This document shows positions 51,574-61,366 of a DNA stretch of 64,000 bases, one piece after another. Both the position numbers and the translations under genes were made by a program. The notes below the pieces were generated by a model. It ran no database searches. It was not told the DNA's origin and saw only the letters and a list, made by a program, of their open reading frames with translations. Every line of letters starts with the position of its first letter. The stretch's first letter is position 1. Origin of the DNA: CBIHON01 sp966211965 (GTDB lineage: Bacteria > Pseudomonadota > Gammaproteobacteria > Burkholderiales > Burkholderiaceae_D); contig CBIHON010000001.1 of NCBI GenBank assembly GCA_966211965.1, positions 186,001 through 250,000 on the forward strand. Direction: 5' to 3'.

Positions 51574-52299
51574 TCAGCCCTTGCTCTTATTGTTGTTCTT
51601 GTTCGGACCAAGTTGCAACAAGCCACGGCGATGCGCCTCGAACACCGCCTCGCCGCGCGAGTGGACCGAGAGTTTGCCGTAGATATTCTTGATGTGGGTC
51701 TGCACGGTGCCAACCGAGACCGACAGCAGTCTTGCCACATCGCCATAGGTATCGCCACGTGCGATCAGGTCCAGAATCGCCGCTTCGCGCTTGGTCAGCG
51801 ATGCAGCCACATTGCTTTCCGCCGCGCTTGCCGGCACCGCCTTGCCACTGGCACTCCCTCCGCGCACCCTCGCCAGCACCATGCGCGCGATGGCGGGACT
51901 CATTGGCGAACCGCCTGCGCGTAAATCCAGTACCGCACGCACCACGTCGAGCCGGCCGGCATCCTTGAGCACATAACCTGCCGCTCCTGCTTCGATACAG
52001 GCCAGCACATTCGCCTCGTCGCTGGACATCGTGATGACCATGATGTCGCACTCCGGATGGCGCCGGGTGCAAGCAAGAATAATGTCGATGCCGGAACCAT
52101 CCGGCAAGCCGAGATCGGTCAAAAGAATATCGACCGATTGAGTTTCAAGCCATTCCAACGCAGGCTGAACGCTATCGAAAGTCGCCACCAGCTTGAGCGT
52201 GGGCTCCGATTCGATGGCCAGACTCAATGACTTGAGTGTCACCGCATCGTCTTCGACGATCAGGACACGGGCAGGAAAAAGTGACGCGTCTTGCGACAT
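51574..52299 (-). CDS. NarL/LuxR-family response regulator (orphan)
   Basis: A 241-residue two-component regulator. The receiver domain (about 10-130) has acidic residues in VLIVEDDAVT, the phosphoacceptor Asp in LLTDLGLPDGSG, Thr/Ser in VITMSSDE and Lys in GYVLKDAG. The C-terminal LuxR helix-turn-helix lies at about 172-230 (LTKREAAILDLIARG, VSVGTVQTHIKNIYGKL). No histidine kinase is adjacent. MSQDASLFPA (52299) is preferred to an earlier Met at 52326. Target genes unknown. Confidence 0.88.
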   Translation of the reverse strand: MSQDASLFPARVLIVEDDAVTLKSLSLAIESEPTLKLVATFDSVQPALEWLETQSVDILLTDLGLPDGSGIDIILACTRRHPECDIMVITMSSDEANVLACIEAGAAGYVLKDAGRLDVVRAVLDLRAGGSPMSPAIARMVLARVRGGSASGKAVPASAAESNVAASLTKREAAILDLIARGDTYGDVARLLSVSVGTVQTHIKNIYGKLSVHSRGEAVFEAHRRGLLQLGPNKNNNKSKG

Positions 52300-52652
52300 A
52301 ATTAATCCGGGTATTGACTCAGACATGCCTCGCAGCGCTCCCTGGCGCCATGTCTGCTCGCTGTTTTAAAAAGAAGGAACGCTTGCCGCTACAACGGCAA
52401 TAATACAATGCACGGCGCGATCTGTCGGAAAAAACTGCAGACCGGTCGAAAGCATGCCGCAGTCAACAGGAGAAGGCCGGCCCATTAAATCTGCGGCGGC
52501 CATTCTCAAACGGCCCGCCGACGCAGCCGATTTGGGCAAAAATCACGAAACCGGGTAATATCGAGCGTCTGAGCAGGATCGCGTCCGAATCCGCACCTGT
52601 TTATCATTTTTCGATCCTTTTTTCGATCTTTTTCCTTCGATCCGTTTTCACT
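52300..52652. other. Divergent intergenic region between the response regulator and htrA
   Basis: About 350 bases with both promoters expected. A short hairpin (TTGCCG at 52383-52388 and CGGCAA at 52395-52400) is followed by AATAATACAAT, a possible AT-rich promoter element. Otherwise nothing recognisable. Confidence 0.5.
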
Positions 52653-53819
<1,167 letters not shown>

Positions 53820-53826
53820 GCCGATC

Positions 53827-54498
53827 ATGCATATCCGCGATCTCACCCAATTTCTCGCCGAGCTGTCTGAAAACAATAATCGCCCCTGGTTTGTGATGAA
53901 CAAACCGCGCTACGATATTCTGCGCGCCGAATTTCTGGAATTGGTGACCCGGTTAATTGCCGACCTCAGCAAATTCGATCCGGCCGTGGCCGCTTGCAAC
54001 CCCAAAAAGGCCTTGTTCCGCATCAATCGGGACATACGTTTTTCGCATGACAAGAGTCCGTACAAAACCACATTCTCGGCGGCGATTACCGCCAGCGGTT
54101 TGAAAAAGCCGAGCCAGGGAGGGGGCCCCGCCTATTATTTCCACATCGACGCCGCCGGCACGCTATTGATTGCAGGCGGCGAATATATGCCGCCGGCTGA
54201 TCGCCTGGGCGCGATTCGCCGGCATGTGATCGCCGATGCGGCAGGCTTCGGCAAAATGTTGAAAAACAAGAAGATGAAGGAAAGCTTCGGCGGTCTGCAG
54301 GAAGAAGGCAAATTGACACGCCCGCCCAAAGGATTCGCACCCGATGCGCCGCATATCGAATACATCAAGCTGAAGAGTTACATCGTCTGGAAAGAGACCA
54401 GCCTGAAGAAAAACATCCCGGAAAACTTAAGCAAGGAAATACTGGCTGGATTCAAGGAAGCCTATCCTCTGGTCAGCTGGCTGCGGCAAGTGAAATAA
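53827..54498 (+). CDS. DUF2461 (TIGR02453) family protein
   Basis: A 223-residue protein of the DUF2461 family. It has the conserved start FLAELSENNNRPWFVMNKPRYD and the central motif FRINRDIRFSHDKSPYKT. No function is established for the family. It starts 7 bases after the protease gene and is probably co-transcribed with it. It converges with tatC (6-base gap). A 7-bp stem (AGGCGCC at 54508-54514 and GGCGCCT at 54521-54527) inside the tatC end may limit readthrough. Confidence 0.88.
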   Translation: MHIRDLTQFLAELSENNNRPWFVMNKPRYDILRAEFLELVTRLIADLSKFDPAVAACNPKKALFRINRDIRFSHDKSPYKTTFSAAITASGLKKPSQGGGPAYYFHIDAAGTLLIAGGEYMPPADRLGAIRRHVIADAAGFGKMLKNKKMKESFGGLQEEGKLTRPPKGFAPDAPHIEYIKLKSYIVWKETSLKKNIPENLSKEILAGFKEAYPLVSWLRQVK

Positions 54499-54504
54499 GC
54501 CGGT

Positions 54505-55269
54505 TCAAGGCGCCTCTTCCGGCGCCTGCGTGATCCGCGCGAAAAACGGCGCCACCAGCAAACCGATTTCGTACAGCAAGTACATCGGTACTGCCAAAAA
54601 CATCATGCTCATGGCATCCGGCGGCGTGACGACAGCAGCAACCACCGCCACGCCGACCGCGACGTAGCCGCGAATTTCCCGCAATTTCTCGATCGACACC
54701 AAACCCATGCGCACCAGCACCACCACAACTACCGGCACTTCGAAAGTCACGCCGAAAGCAAGGCACATCGTCATCACGAAATCGATGTAATTTCCGATGT
54801 CCGGCGCCACCGAAATCGATTGCGGAGCGAATTCACCGATGAACTTGAAAACCTTGCCGAACACGAAAAAGTAACAGAACGCGATACCGGTTACGAACAG
54901 CAGCGAAGACGAGATGACCAGCGGCGCGATCAGCCTTTTTTCATGTGCATACAAACCCGGGGCGACGAAAGCCCAGATCTGGTACAGCACCCAAGGCAGC
55001 GCCAGCACGAGGGACACCAGCAAGGTCACTTTCATCGGAACCAGGAATGGGTCGATGATGCCGGTCGCAATCATTTTCGATCCGGTCGGCAGCGACTCCA
55101 TCATCGGGCGTGCGATGAAATCGTAAATCGCCGCCGGGCCTGGCCACACAAAGAACAGGATGAAAGCAACCGCGAGCACTGCGGCGGCGGCCTTCATGAT
55201 GCGATTGCGCAGCTCAACCAAGTGCGAGATAAAAGTGTCTTGTACGTCGTGCTCTTGATCTTCGGACAT
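54505..55269 (-). CDS. tatC: Sec-independent protein translocase TatC
   Basis: TatC is the polytopic receptor of the twin-arginine translocase that recognises RR signal peptides. The 254-residue protein has six TM helices. The conserved N-terminus is FISHLVELRNRIMKA, with the essential Pro loop (IARPMMESLP) and the Glu of TM3-TM4 (FGVTFEVPVVV). It abuts tatB and closes the his-tat gene run. Confidence 0.96.
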   Translation of the reverse strand: MSEDQEHDVQDTFISHLVELRNRIMKAAAAVLAVAFILFFVWPGPAAIYDFIARPMMESLPTGSKMIATGIIDPFLVPMKVTLLVSLVLALPWVLYQIWAFVAPGLYAHEKRLIAPLVISSSLLFVTGIAFCYFFVFGKVFKFIGEFAPQSISVAPDIGNYIDFVMTMCLAFGVTFEVPVVVVVLVRMGLVSIEKLREIRGYVAVGVAVVAAVVTPPDAMSMMFLAVPMYLLYEIGLLVAPFFARITQAPEEAP

Positions 55270-55779
55270 TTAATGAAATGAATGTGGTGGTTTGGCACCG
55301 GTAGTTGGCCGATACTTAGCAACCCGTGCCGCAGCCGAGATCACGCGTGTTTTATGGCCGCTCTGGCGTTTGAACCAGGCGGGCACAGCCGAGCTGCGTG
55401 CCAATTTTTTCTTGCGGAAGTTTTTGGCTTTCATCGCAAGCTGATCGGGCGTCGGCGTGGAAAGCAAAGGATTGAGCAGCACGCCATCATCGGTCGTGTC
55501 ATGCCATGCCGAGTTCAGGCTGCTCTCGGCCTGGGCAATGCCTTGACCGATGCTTTGCTCGAACCCGGAAGCTGCTTCCTGCACATCCTTTTGCATTTTG
55601 CGCAGTTCCTCGAGCTCGATCTCGCGGCTGACTTCGGATTTGACTTCATTGATATAACGCTGTGCCCGGCCCAACAGGGAACCGGCCATGCGAGCGACCT
55701 TGGGCAGCTTTTCCGGGCCGATCACCACCAGCGCGACCACACCGATCACCATCAGTTTGGTAAGGCCGAGATCAATCAT
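55270..55779 (-). CDS. tatB: Sec-independent protein translocase TatB
   Basis: A 169-residue TatB. It has the N-terminal TM helix with conserved Glu-less hydrophobic core (GLTKLMVIGVVALVVIGPEKLP), the FGP-like hinge (IGPEKLPKVAR), and an amphipathic helix and long charged tail. It forms the substrate receptor complex with TatC. It sits 79 bases after tatA. Confidence 0.93.
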   Translation of the reverse strand: MIDLGLTKLMVIGVVALVVIGPEKLPKVARMAGSLLGRAQRYINEVKSEVSREIELEELRKMQKDVQEAASGFEQSIGQGIAQAESSLNSAWHDTTDDGVLLNPLLSTPTPDQLAMKAKNFRKKKLARSSAVPAWFKRQSGHKTRVISAAARVAKYRPTTGAKPPHSFH

Positions 55780-55858
55780 GGAGCATACCCGGCATTGCAG
55801 CCTTTATCTCTTTTGATGCCGATACCACAGTCATCACGCAAAACACAACGCAAGGCCT

Positions 55859-56089
55859 TCAGGTCTTGCTCTTTTCTTTCGCTTCGACATCGATCGTAGC
55901 CTTGTTCGTGACTTGCGAAGGAGTGCTGCTTTGCGCAGCCGGTTTTTCTTCCTCGCCCCTGACGCCATCCTTGAAACCTTTGACGGCCTTGCCGATATCG
56001 GATCCCATATTGCTGAGCTTCTTGGTGCCGAATACCAGCATCACGATCACCAGCACGATCAGCCAATGCCAAATACTAAATGAACCCAT
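55859..56089 (-). CDS. tatA: Sec-independent protein translocase TatA
   Basis: A 76-residue pore-forming Tat subunit. It has the TM helix SIWHWLIVLVIVMLVFGTKKL with the FGTKKL hinge, the amphipathic helix (GSDIGKAVKGFKDGV) and a short charged tail. It is the first gene of tatABC, downstream of hinT. Confidence 0.95.
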   Translation of the reverse strand: MGSFSIWHWLIVLVIVMLVFGTKKLSNMGSDIGKAVKGFKDGVRGEEEKPAAQSSTPSQVTNKATIDVEAKEKSKT

Positions 56090-56196
56090 GTTATCTCCTT
56101 GCCGGGCGCAAGCAGCCCGATGAATATGTCTGCGTTATACGCCGACTGGTGCAGCGCAGATGCAAATGTTGAGTAAAGTGCGCAAGTTTTCCAAAC

Positions 56197-56568
56197 TCAG
56201 CGCTGCCCCCGCCACGGCCGCGGTCCGCCTATGACGTGCATATGCAGATGGTACACCTCCTGACCGCCGTCCGGCCCCGTGTTGACCAGGGTTTTATAAC
56301 CGCCGGCAGCGTTGCCGCCCTCATCCAGACCATAGCCGCAACCTTGCTCCTTCGCCAAGCGAGGCGCCAGCAACAACATCTTTCCCAGCATGGACGCATG
56401 ATTTTCGCTGCAATCGCCCAGGGTTGCGATGTGCTGCTTGGGCACAATCAGGAAATGCACCGGGGCGGCTGGATTGATGTCATGGAACGCCATCAACTCG
56501 TCATCTTCATAGATGAACTTCGACGGGATTTGCTTGGCGGCGATCTTGCAGAATATGCAGTTATCCAA
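56197..56568 (-). CDS. HIT-family nucleotide hydrolase (HinT-like)
   Basis: A 123-residue histidine-triad protein of the HinT branch, which hydrolyses AMP-lysine or other purine phosphoramidates. It begins NCIFCKIAAKQIPSKF and has the catalytic triad YHLHMHVIGG. It lies 17 bases after hisE, an order conserved in betaproteobacteria between the his operon and tatABC. Confidence 0.93.
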   Translation of the reverse strand: MDNCIFCKIAAKQIPSKFIYEDDELMAFHDINPAAPVHFLIVPKQHIATLGDCSENHASMLGKMLLLAPRLAKEQGCGYGLDEGGNAAGGYKTLVNTGPDGGQEVYHLHMHVIGGPRPWRGQR

Positions 56569-56585
56569 CGTGTTCTCCAGACGAT

Positions 56586-56954
56586 TTAATCTTTGCTCTC
56601 GGCGCGCTCGCGCGCGTCGAGTTTGCGGTTGGCTTTTTCCTCGATACCGGACATGCCTTCGCGCCGCGCCAGCTCATTGAGTACATCCTGCGGCGTCAGG
56701 TTGAATTGCGCCAGCATGATCAGCGAATGAAACCACAGGTCGGCACATTCATAGACCACCTTCGAGGTATCGCCGTCGACTCGCGCATCCTTTGCAGCCA
56801 TCACGGTTTCGGTTGCTTCTTCGCCGATTTTTTTCAGGATCGCATCGTCGCCCTTGATAAACAGGCGCGCCACGTAAGACTTGTCCGGATCGCCGCCCTT
56901 GGCCGGCTTGCGCGTTTCGATCACCTCGGCCAGGCGCTGCAGTGTGTCACTCAT
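56586..56954 (-). CDS. hisE: Phosphoribosyl-ATP pyrophosphatase
   Basis: HisE catalyses the second step of histidine synthesis, PR-ATP to PR-AMP. The 122-residue protein has the all-alpha MazG-like fold with acidic metal ligands (GEEATETVMAAK and VYECADLWFHSLIML). It is separate from HisI, as usual in betaproteobacteria, and 6 bases after hisI. Confidence 0.96.
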   Translation of the reverse strand: MSDTLQRLAEVIETRKPAKGGDPDKSYVARLFIKGDDAILKKIGEEATETVMAAKDARVDGDTSKVVYECADLWFHSLIMLAQFNLTPQDVLNELARREGMSGIEEKANRKLDARERAESKD

Positions 56955-56960
56955 GTTTGC

Positions 56961-57365
56961 TCACTTGTAGATGCTTTCAGGGTCTTTCAATACCGGATCG
57001 ACCGCCTGCCAATCGCCGCCCTTGGCATTGCCTTCGAACTTCTGAAAAAAGCAGGAATGACGGCCGGTATGGCAGGCGATGCCGCCGGCCTGCTCGATCT
57101 TCAGCAGCACCACGTCCTCATCGCAGTCGAGGCGAACCTCCAGCACCTTCTGAATGTGGCCGGACTCTTCCCCCTTGTGCCACAGCTTCTTGCGCGAGCG
57201 GCTCCAGTACACCGCCTCGCCCAGTTCGACCGTCTTGGACAAGGCTTCGCGGTTCATCCAGGCGAACATCAGCACATCGTTCGAGCCGGCTTCCTGCGCG
57301 ATCACCGGCACCAAGCCATGCTCGTCCCACTTGACCTTGTTCAGCCATTTCGCCTTGACGCTCAT
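56961..57365 (-). CDS. hisI: Phosphoribosyl-AMP cyclohydrolase
   Basis: HisI opens the purine ring of PR-AMP (third step). The 134-residue protein has MFAWMNREALSKTVE, the metal-binding DCDEDVVLL motif and the zinc Cys residues in IACHTGRHSCFF. MSVKAKWL at 57365 gives a 4-base overlap with hisF; the longer open frame lies within hisF. Confidence 0.96.
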   Translation of the reverse strand: MSVKAKWLNKVKWDEHGLVPVIAQEAGSNDVLMFAWMNREALSKTVELGEAVYWSRSRKKLWHKGEESGHIQKVLEVRLDCDEDVVLLKIEQAGGIACHTGRHSCFFQKFEGNAKGGDWQAVDPVLKDPESIYK

Positions 57366-58126
57366 GCCAGCCTCATCGGAATGCCTTGCGCCGCCATGAA
57401 ACGTTTTGCTTCTTGCACGGTATGCTGGCCATAGTGAAAAATGCTGGCTGCCAACACAGCGTCGGCCTTGCCCAGCTTGATGCCATCGGCCAGATCCTGC
57501 AAGCCGCCGACGCCGCCCGACGCCACCACCGGAACCGTCACGGCATCCGACACTGCCCGCGTCAGCGCAAGGTCGAAACCGCTCTTGGTGCCGTCGCGGT
57601 CCATGCTGGTCAGCAGGATTTCGCCGACGCCCAGATGTTCCATTTTCTGTGCCCATTCGATCACGTCAAGGCCGGTATTTTTACGTCCGCCGTGGGTGAA
57701 CACTTCCCATTTGCCGTCGCCGGTGCGCTTGGCGTCGATCGCGACCACGATGCATTGCGATCCGTATTTTTGCGAGGCGTCGAACACCAGTTGCGGATTG
57801 GTCACCGCCGAGGTATTGATGCTGACCTTGTCGGCGCCCGCGTTCAACAGGCGCCGCACATCCTCGACCGTGCGCACACCGCCGCCGACGGTCAGCGGGA
57901 TGAAGACTTCGGATGCCACTGCCTCGATGATATGCAGGATCAGATCGCGCTCGTCGGAGCTGGCGGTAATGTCGAGAAAAGTGATCTCGTCCGCGCCCTG
58001 CTCGTCGTAGCGCCGGGCGATCTCGACCGGGTCGCCGGCGTCGCGCAATTCGACGAAATTGATGCCCTTGACCACGCGACCGGCAGTCACGTCGAGACAA
58101 GGGATGATACGTTTGGCCAGCGTCAT
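57362..58126 (-). CDS. hisF: Imidazole glycerol phosphate synthase subunit HisF
   Basis: The cyclase subunit, a 254-residue TIM barrel. The catalytic Asp residues lie in RIIPCLDVTAGRVVKG (near residue 11) and in the strand-5 region (LLTSMDRDGTKSGFD). Phosphate-binding loops (VGGGVRT and ASGGVGG) are present. It pairs with HisH to form IGP and AICAR. Confidence 0.97.
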   Translation of the reverse strand: MTLAKRIIPCLDVTAGRVVKGINFVELRDAGDPVEIARRYDEQGADEITFLDITASSDERDLILHIIEAVASEVFIPLTVGGGVRTVEDVRRLLNAGADKVSINTSAVTNPQLVFDASQKYGSQCIVVAIDAKRTGDGKWEVFTHGGRKNTGLDVIEWAQKMEHLGVGEILLTSMDRDGTKSGFDLALTRAVSDAVTVPVVASGGVGGLQDLADGIKLGKADAVLAASIFHYGQHTVQEAKRFMAAQGIPMRLA

Positions 58127-58146
58127 CTTGTTTCCGTTTTACTCTT

Positions 58147-58920
58147 TTACTCTTCCGGTTCGCTCAATTCGTCGGCGCGTTCCTGCGCCGACCGCAAATC
58201 CAGCGTGCCCTCATAAATCGAACGGCCGCAAATCACACCTTCGATACCTTCGTTTTGCACTGCGCACAAGGCTTCCACGTCCTTGATGTTGTGCACGCCG
58301 CCGGAAGCGATGACGGGAATGGTCATGCTCTGCGCCAGTTTGACGGTGGCTTCGATATTGATTCCGCCCATCATGCCGTCGCGGCCGATGTCGGTGTACA
58401 CGATCGCTTCACAGCCGTAGTCCTCGAATTTTTTCGCCAGATCGATCACTTCATGGCCGGACAATTTGCTCCAGCCGTCGGTCGCGACCTTGCCATCCTT
58501 GGCGTCCAGCCCGACGATGATCTGGCCGGGAAAGGCGCTGCAGGCATCGTGCAAGAATCCTGGATTCTTGACGGCCGCGGTGCCGATGATGATGTAGCTC
58601 AAACCGTCATCCAGGTAGCGCTCGATGGTGTCGAGATCACGGATACCTCCGCCCAATTGGATCGGAATCTCGTCGACGTCGTTGGCGATCGCAAATTCGC
58701 GCACTGCCTGGATGATTGATTTGACCGCCGCTTCATTCTTCGGCTTGCCGGCGAAAGCGCCGTTCAAGTCCACCAGATGCAGGCGGCGCGCGCCCTGCGC
58801 CAGCCAATGCCTCGCCATTTCGGCGGGATCTTCGGAGAACACGGTGGCTTGTTCCATATCGCCTTGTTTCAGGCGTACACAGTGACCGTCTTTGAGGTCG
58901 ATGGCAGGTATCAGCAGCAT
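58147..58920 (-). CDS. hisA: ProFAR isomerase HisA
   Basis: A 257-residue TIM-barrel isomerase for the fourth step. The start LLIPAIDLKDGHCVRLKQGD contains the catalytic Asp (near residue 8). The second Asp lies in YTDIGRDGMMGGIN, and phosphate loops are LGGGIRD and ASGGVHN. It lies 20 bases upstream of hisF in the operon. Confidence 0.97.
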   Translation of the reverse strand: MLLIPAIDLKDGHCVRLKQGDMEQATVFSEDPAEMARHWLAQGARRLHLVDLNGAFAGKPKNEAAVKSIIQAVREFAIANDVDEIPIQLGGGIRDLDTIERYLDDGLSYIIIGTAAVKNPGFLHDACSAFPGQIIVGLDAKDGKVATDGWSKLSGHEVIDLAKKFEDYGCEAIVYTDIGRDGMMGGINIEATVKLAQSMTIPVIASGGVHNIKDVEALCAVQNEGIEGVICGRSIYEGTLDLRSAQERADELSEPEE

Positions 58921-58968
58921 GGCTTCGTTGGGATGAGGTGGGTTAAGGGGTCAGCTAGCAGAAGTCGA

Positions 58969-59607
58969 TTACGGATTCCAGTGGACAAAATTTTTATACA
59001 ATTGCAGGCCGGCTGCAGCACTTTTTTCCGGGTGAAACTGTGTCGCAAAAATATTATCGCGCGCCACCGCGCAACTAAACGGTGCGCCGTACAAGGTCTC
59101 GCCCGCGGTATGCGCGGGATCGGTCGGTACAGCATAGTAACTGTGCACAAAATAAAAATAAGTATTGTCGGCAATGCCCTGCCACAGCGCATGCGGCTGT
59201 GCCTGCTTGACGCGATTCCACCCCATCTGCGGCACCTTGAAACGCGACCCGTCTTCCTGCAATTGCTCATCAAGCCGGAAACGCACCACCTTGCCCGGCA
59301 GCAGGCCCAGACCAGGCGTATCGCCTTCCTCGCTCCAGTCGAACAGCAATTGTTCGCCGACGCACACACCCATCATAGGCTTGGAACGCGCCGCCTCCAG
59401 CACCGCTTCCTGCAAACCCGACTCGCGCAGGCAACGCATGCAGTCAGGTATTGCACCCTGGCCAGGAAACACCAGCCGGTCTGCCGCCCGCACGACATCC
59501 AATTCACCGGAAATGCGCACATCGGCATCCGGTGCGACATGACGCAAGGCCTGTGCCACAGAGCGCAAGTTGCCCATGCCGTAATCCACTACAACAATTT
59601 TGTTCAT
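58969..59607 (-). CDS. hisH: Imidazole glycerol phosphate synthase glutaminase HisH
   Basis: The glutamine amidotransferase subunit, 212 residues. The nucleophile Cys is in MMGVCVGEQLLFDW and the His-Glu pair in FATQFHPEKSAAAG. NKIVVVDYGMGNLRSV is the standard start; MNKIVV at 59607 is preferred over a Met four codons earlier. Confidence 0.96.
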   Translation of the reverse strand: MNKIVVVDYGMGNLRSVAQALRHVAPDADVRISGELDVVRAADRLVFPGQGAIPDCMRCLRESGLQEAVLEAARSKPMMGVCVGEQLLFDWSEEGDTPGLGLLPGKVVRFRLDEQLQEDGSRFKVPQMGWNRVKQAQPHALWQGIADNTYFYFVHSYYAVPTDPAHTAGETLYGAPFSCAVARDNIFATQFHPEKSAAAGLQLYKNFVHWNP

Positions 59608-59650
59608 GTTAAGAGTCAAGCTTCAACGAGGTGCCGCGATATTGTGAGGC

Positions 59651-60247
59651 TTACAGGCTGCCCTTGGTCGACGGAATCATTCCTGCAGCACGCGCATCCA
59701 GTTCGGCGGCCATGCGCAGTGCGCGGCCAAATGCCTTGAAAACCGTTTCGCATTGATGATGGGCGTTTTCGCCGCGCAGATTGTCGATATGCAAGGAGAC
59801 CAGCGCGTGATTGACGAAGCCCTGAAAAAATTCGTGGGTCAGATCGACGTCGAAGGTGCCGATCATCGAACGTTTGAAAGGCACATGGAATTCGAGACCG
59901 GGACGGCCCGAAAAATCGACCACCACGCGCGACAGCGCCTCGTCCAGCGGCACATAGGCATGGCCGTAGCGACGGATGCCTTTCTTGTCGCCGATCGCCT
60001 TGGCGAAGGCTTGGCCGAGCGTGATGCCGACGTCTTCCACCGTATGATGCGCATCGATATGCAAGTCACCTTTGGCTTCGATATCCAGGTCGATCAGACC
60101 GTGGCGCGCAATCTGGTCCAGCATGTGGTCCAGGAAAGGCACGCCGGTATTGAGCTTTTGCAAGCCGGTGCCGTCGATATTGAGCGCGACGCGGATTTGC
60201 GTTTCGTTGGTATTGCGCGTGACTTCGGCGGTGCGGGGCGTAGACAT
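59651..60247 (-). CDS. hisB: Imidazoleglycerol-phosphate dehydratase
   Basis: A monofunctional 198-residue dehydratase (sixth step) with the two His-rich manganese sites (DAHHTVEDVGI and ENAHHQCETVFKA). It has no N-terminal phosphatase domain, unlike the enterobacterial fusion. MSTPRTAEVTRNTNET is the chosen start. Confidence 0.97.
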   Translation of the reverse strand: MSTPRTAEVTRNTNETQIRVALNIDGTGLQKLNTGVPFLDHMLDQIARHGLIDLDIEAKGDLHIDAHHTVEDVGITLGQAFAKAIGDKKGIRRYGHAYVPLDEALSRVVVDFSGRPGLEFHVPFKRSMIGTFDVDLTHEFFQGFVNHALVSLHIDNLRGENAHHQCETVFKAFGRALRMAAELDARAAGMIPSTKGSL

Positions 60248-60265
60248 GTCAAATGAAATAAAAAA

Positions 60266-61354
60266 TTAGGAGGAGAGCGACGACTTGAGAGCATCAAGAA
60301 ATAAATTGTTCTCTTCCGGAGTACTCACGGTCACCCGCAAGCAATTCTCCAATAATGCGTGCATTTTACCTGCATTTTTAATCAGGATTTTGCGTTGCAG
60401 CAGATTGCTATGGATATCGTTGGTGTTTTTGCCACGGCATTGCACCCGGATCAGCAGAAAATTGGCGGCGGAAGGAAAAACCTCCACGCCCGGCAAATCC
60501 GCGAGCGCGGCGGACAGGCGCGCGCGCTCGGCGCACAAAGCCGCTGCCTGCGCATCGAGAACATCGGCATGATCAAGCACGAATTCGGCCGCCGCCTGGG
60601 TCAGCACATTGACGTTGTAGGGCGGGCGCACCTTGTCGAATTCCGCCAGCAGCGCGCCGTCGGCTGCCATGTAGCCGAGCCGGATGCCGGCCAGGCCAAG
60701 CTTGGAGACGGTGCGCATCACGATCAGGTTGCCGAATTCCGCCAGTCTCGGCATGAAGCTGGCCTGCGCAAACGGCTGGTATGCCTCGTCGGCGATCACG
60801 ACGCCGGAATCGCCGACCGCGCGGATGATCTCCAGCATGTCCCCGATATCGAACAAATTGCCGGTCGGGTTGTTCGGGTAAGCCAAATAGGTGATGGCCG
60901 GCTTGTGTTCCGCGATGGCCGCCAGCATCGCTGCCTTGTCCAAGGAAAAATCGGGTTTGAGCGGCACGCCGACAAAGTCCATCCCGGCAAGCTTGGCCGA
61001 CATCGCATACATCACGAAGCCGGGCAACGGCGCCAGCATCGTCGCGCCAGGTTTGGCGCAAGCCACCGCGACCATCGAAATCAATTCGTCAGAGCCGTTG
61101 CCGAGCACCACGTCAAAGCCGGCCGGCACCCCAAGCTTGCTGCAAATCTTCGCCTTGAGCGCGGTGTAGGACGGAACGGGGTAGCGATTCAACGCAACTT
61201 CCGACAGGCGCTGCGCCAGCTCGCCGCGCAAGTGTTCGGGCAGCGCGTAGGGATTCTCCATGGCGTCGAGCTTCACGAAACCGGTTGAATCAGGCACGTG
61301 GTAAGCCGCCAGTGCGCGGACTTCGGGGCGGATGATGTTGTTGATCAGTGACAT
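60266..61354 (-). CDS. hisC: Histidinol-phosphate aminotransferase
   Basis: A 362-residue fold-type I PLP enzyme. The PLP-contacting residues lie in YPNNPTGN and the Schiff-base Lys in RTVSKLGLAGIRLGY. The C-terminal Arg is in CLRVTVSTPEEN. It follows the methyltransferase gene by 12 bases and precedes hisB by 18. Confidence 0.96.
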   Translation of the reverse strand: MSLINNIIRPEVRALAAYHVPDSTGFVKLDAMENPYALPEHLRGELAQRLSEVALNRYPVPSYTALKAKICSKLGVPAGFDVVLGNGSDELISMVAVACAKPGATMLAPLPGFVMYAMSAKLAGMDFVGVPLKPDFSLDKAAMLAAIAEHKPAITYLAYPNNPTGNLFDIGDMLEIIRAVGDSGVVIADEAYQPFAQASFMPRLAEFGNLIVMRTVSKLGLAGIRLGYMAADGALLAEFDKVRPPYNVNVLTQAAAEFVLDHADVLDAQAAALCAERARLSAALADLPGVEVFPSAANFLLIRVQCRGKNTNDIHSNLLQRKILIKNAGKMHALLENCLRVTVSTPEENNLFLDALKSSLSS

Positions 61355-61366
61355 GGATCTAAGGAC

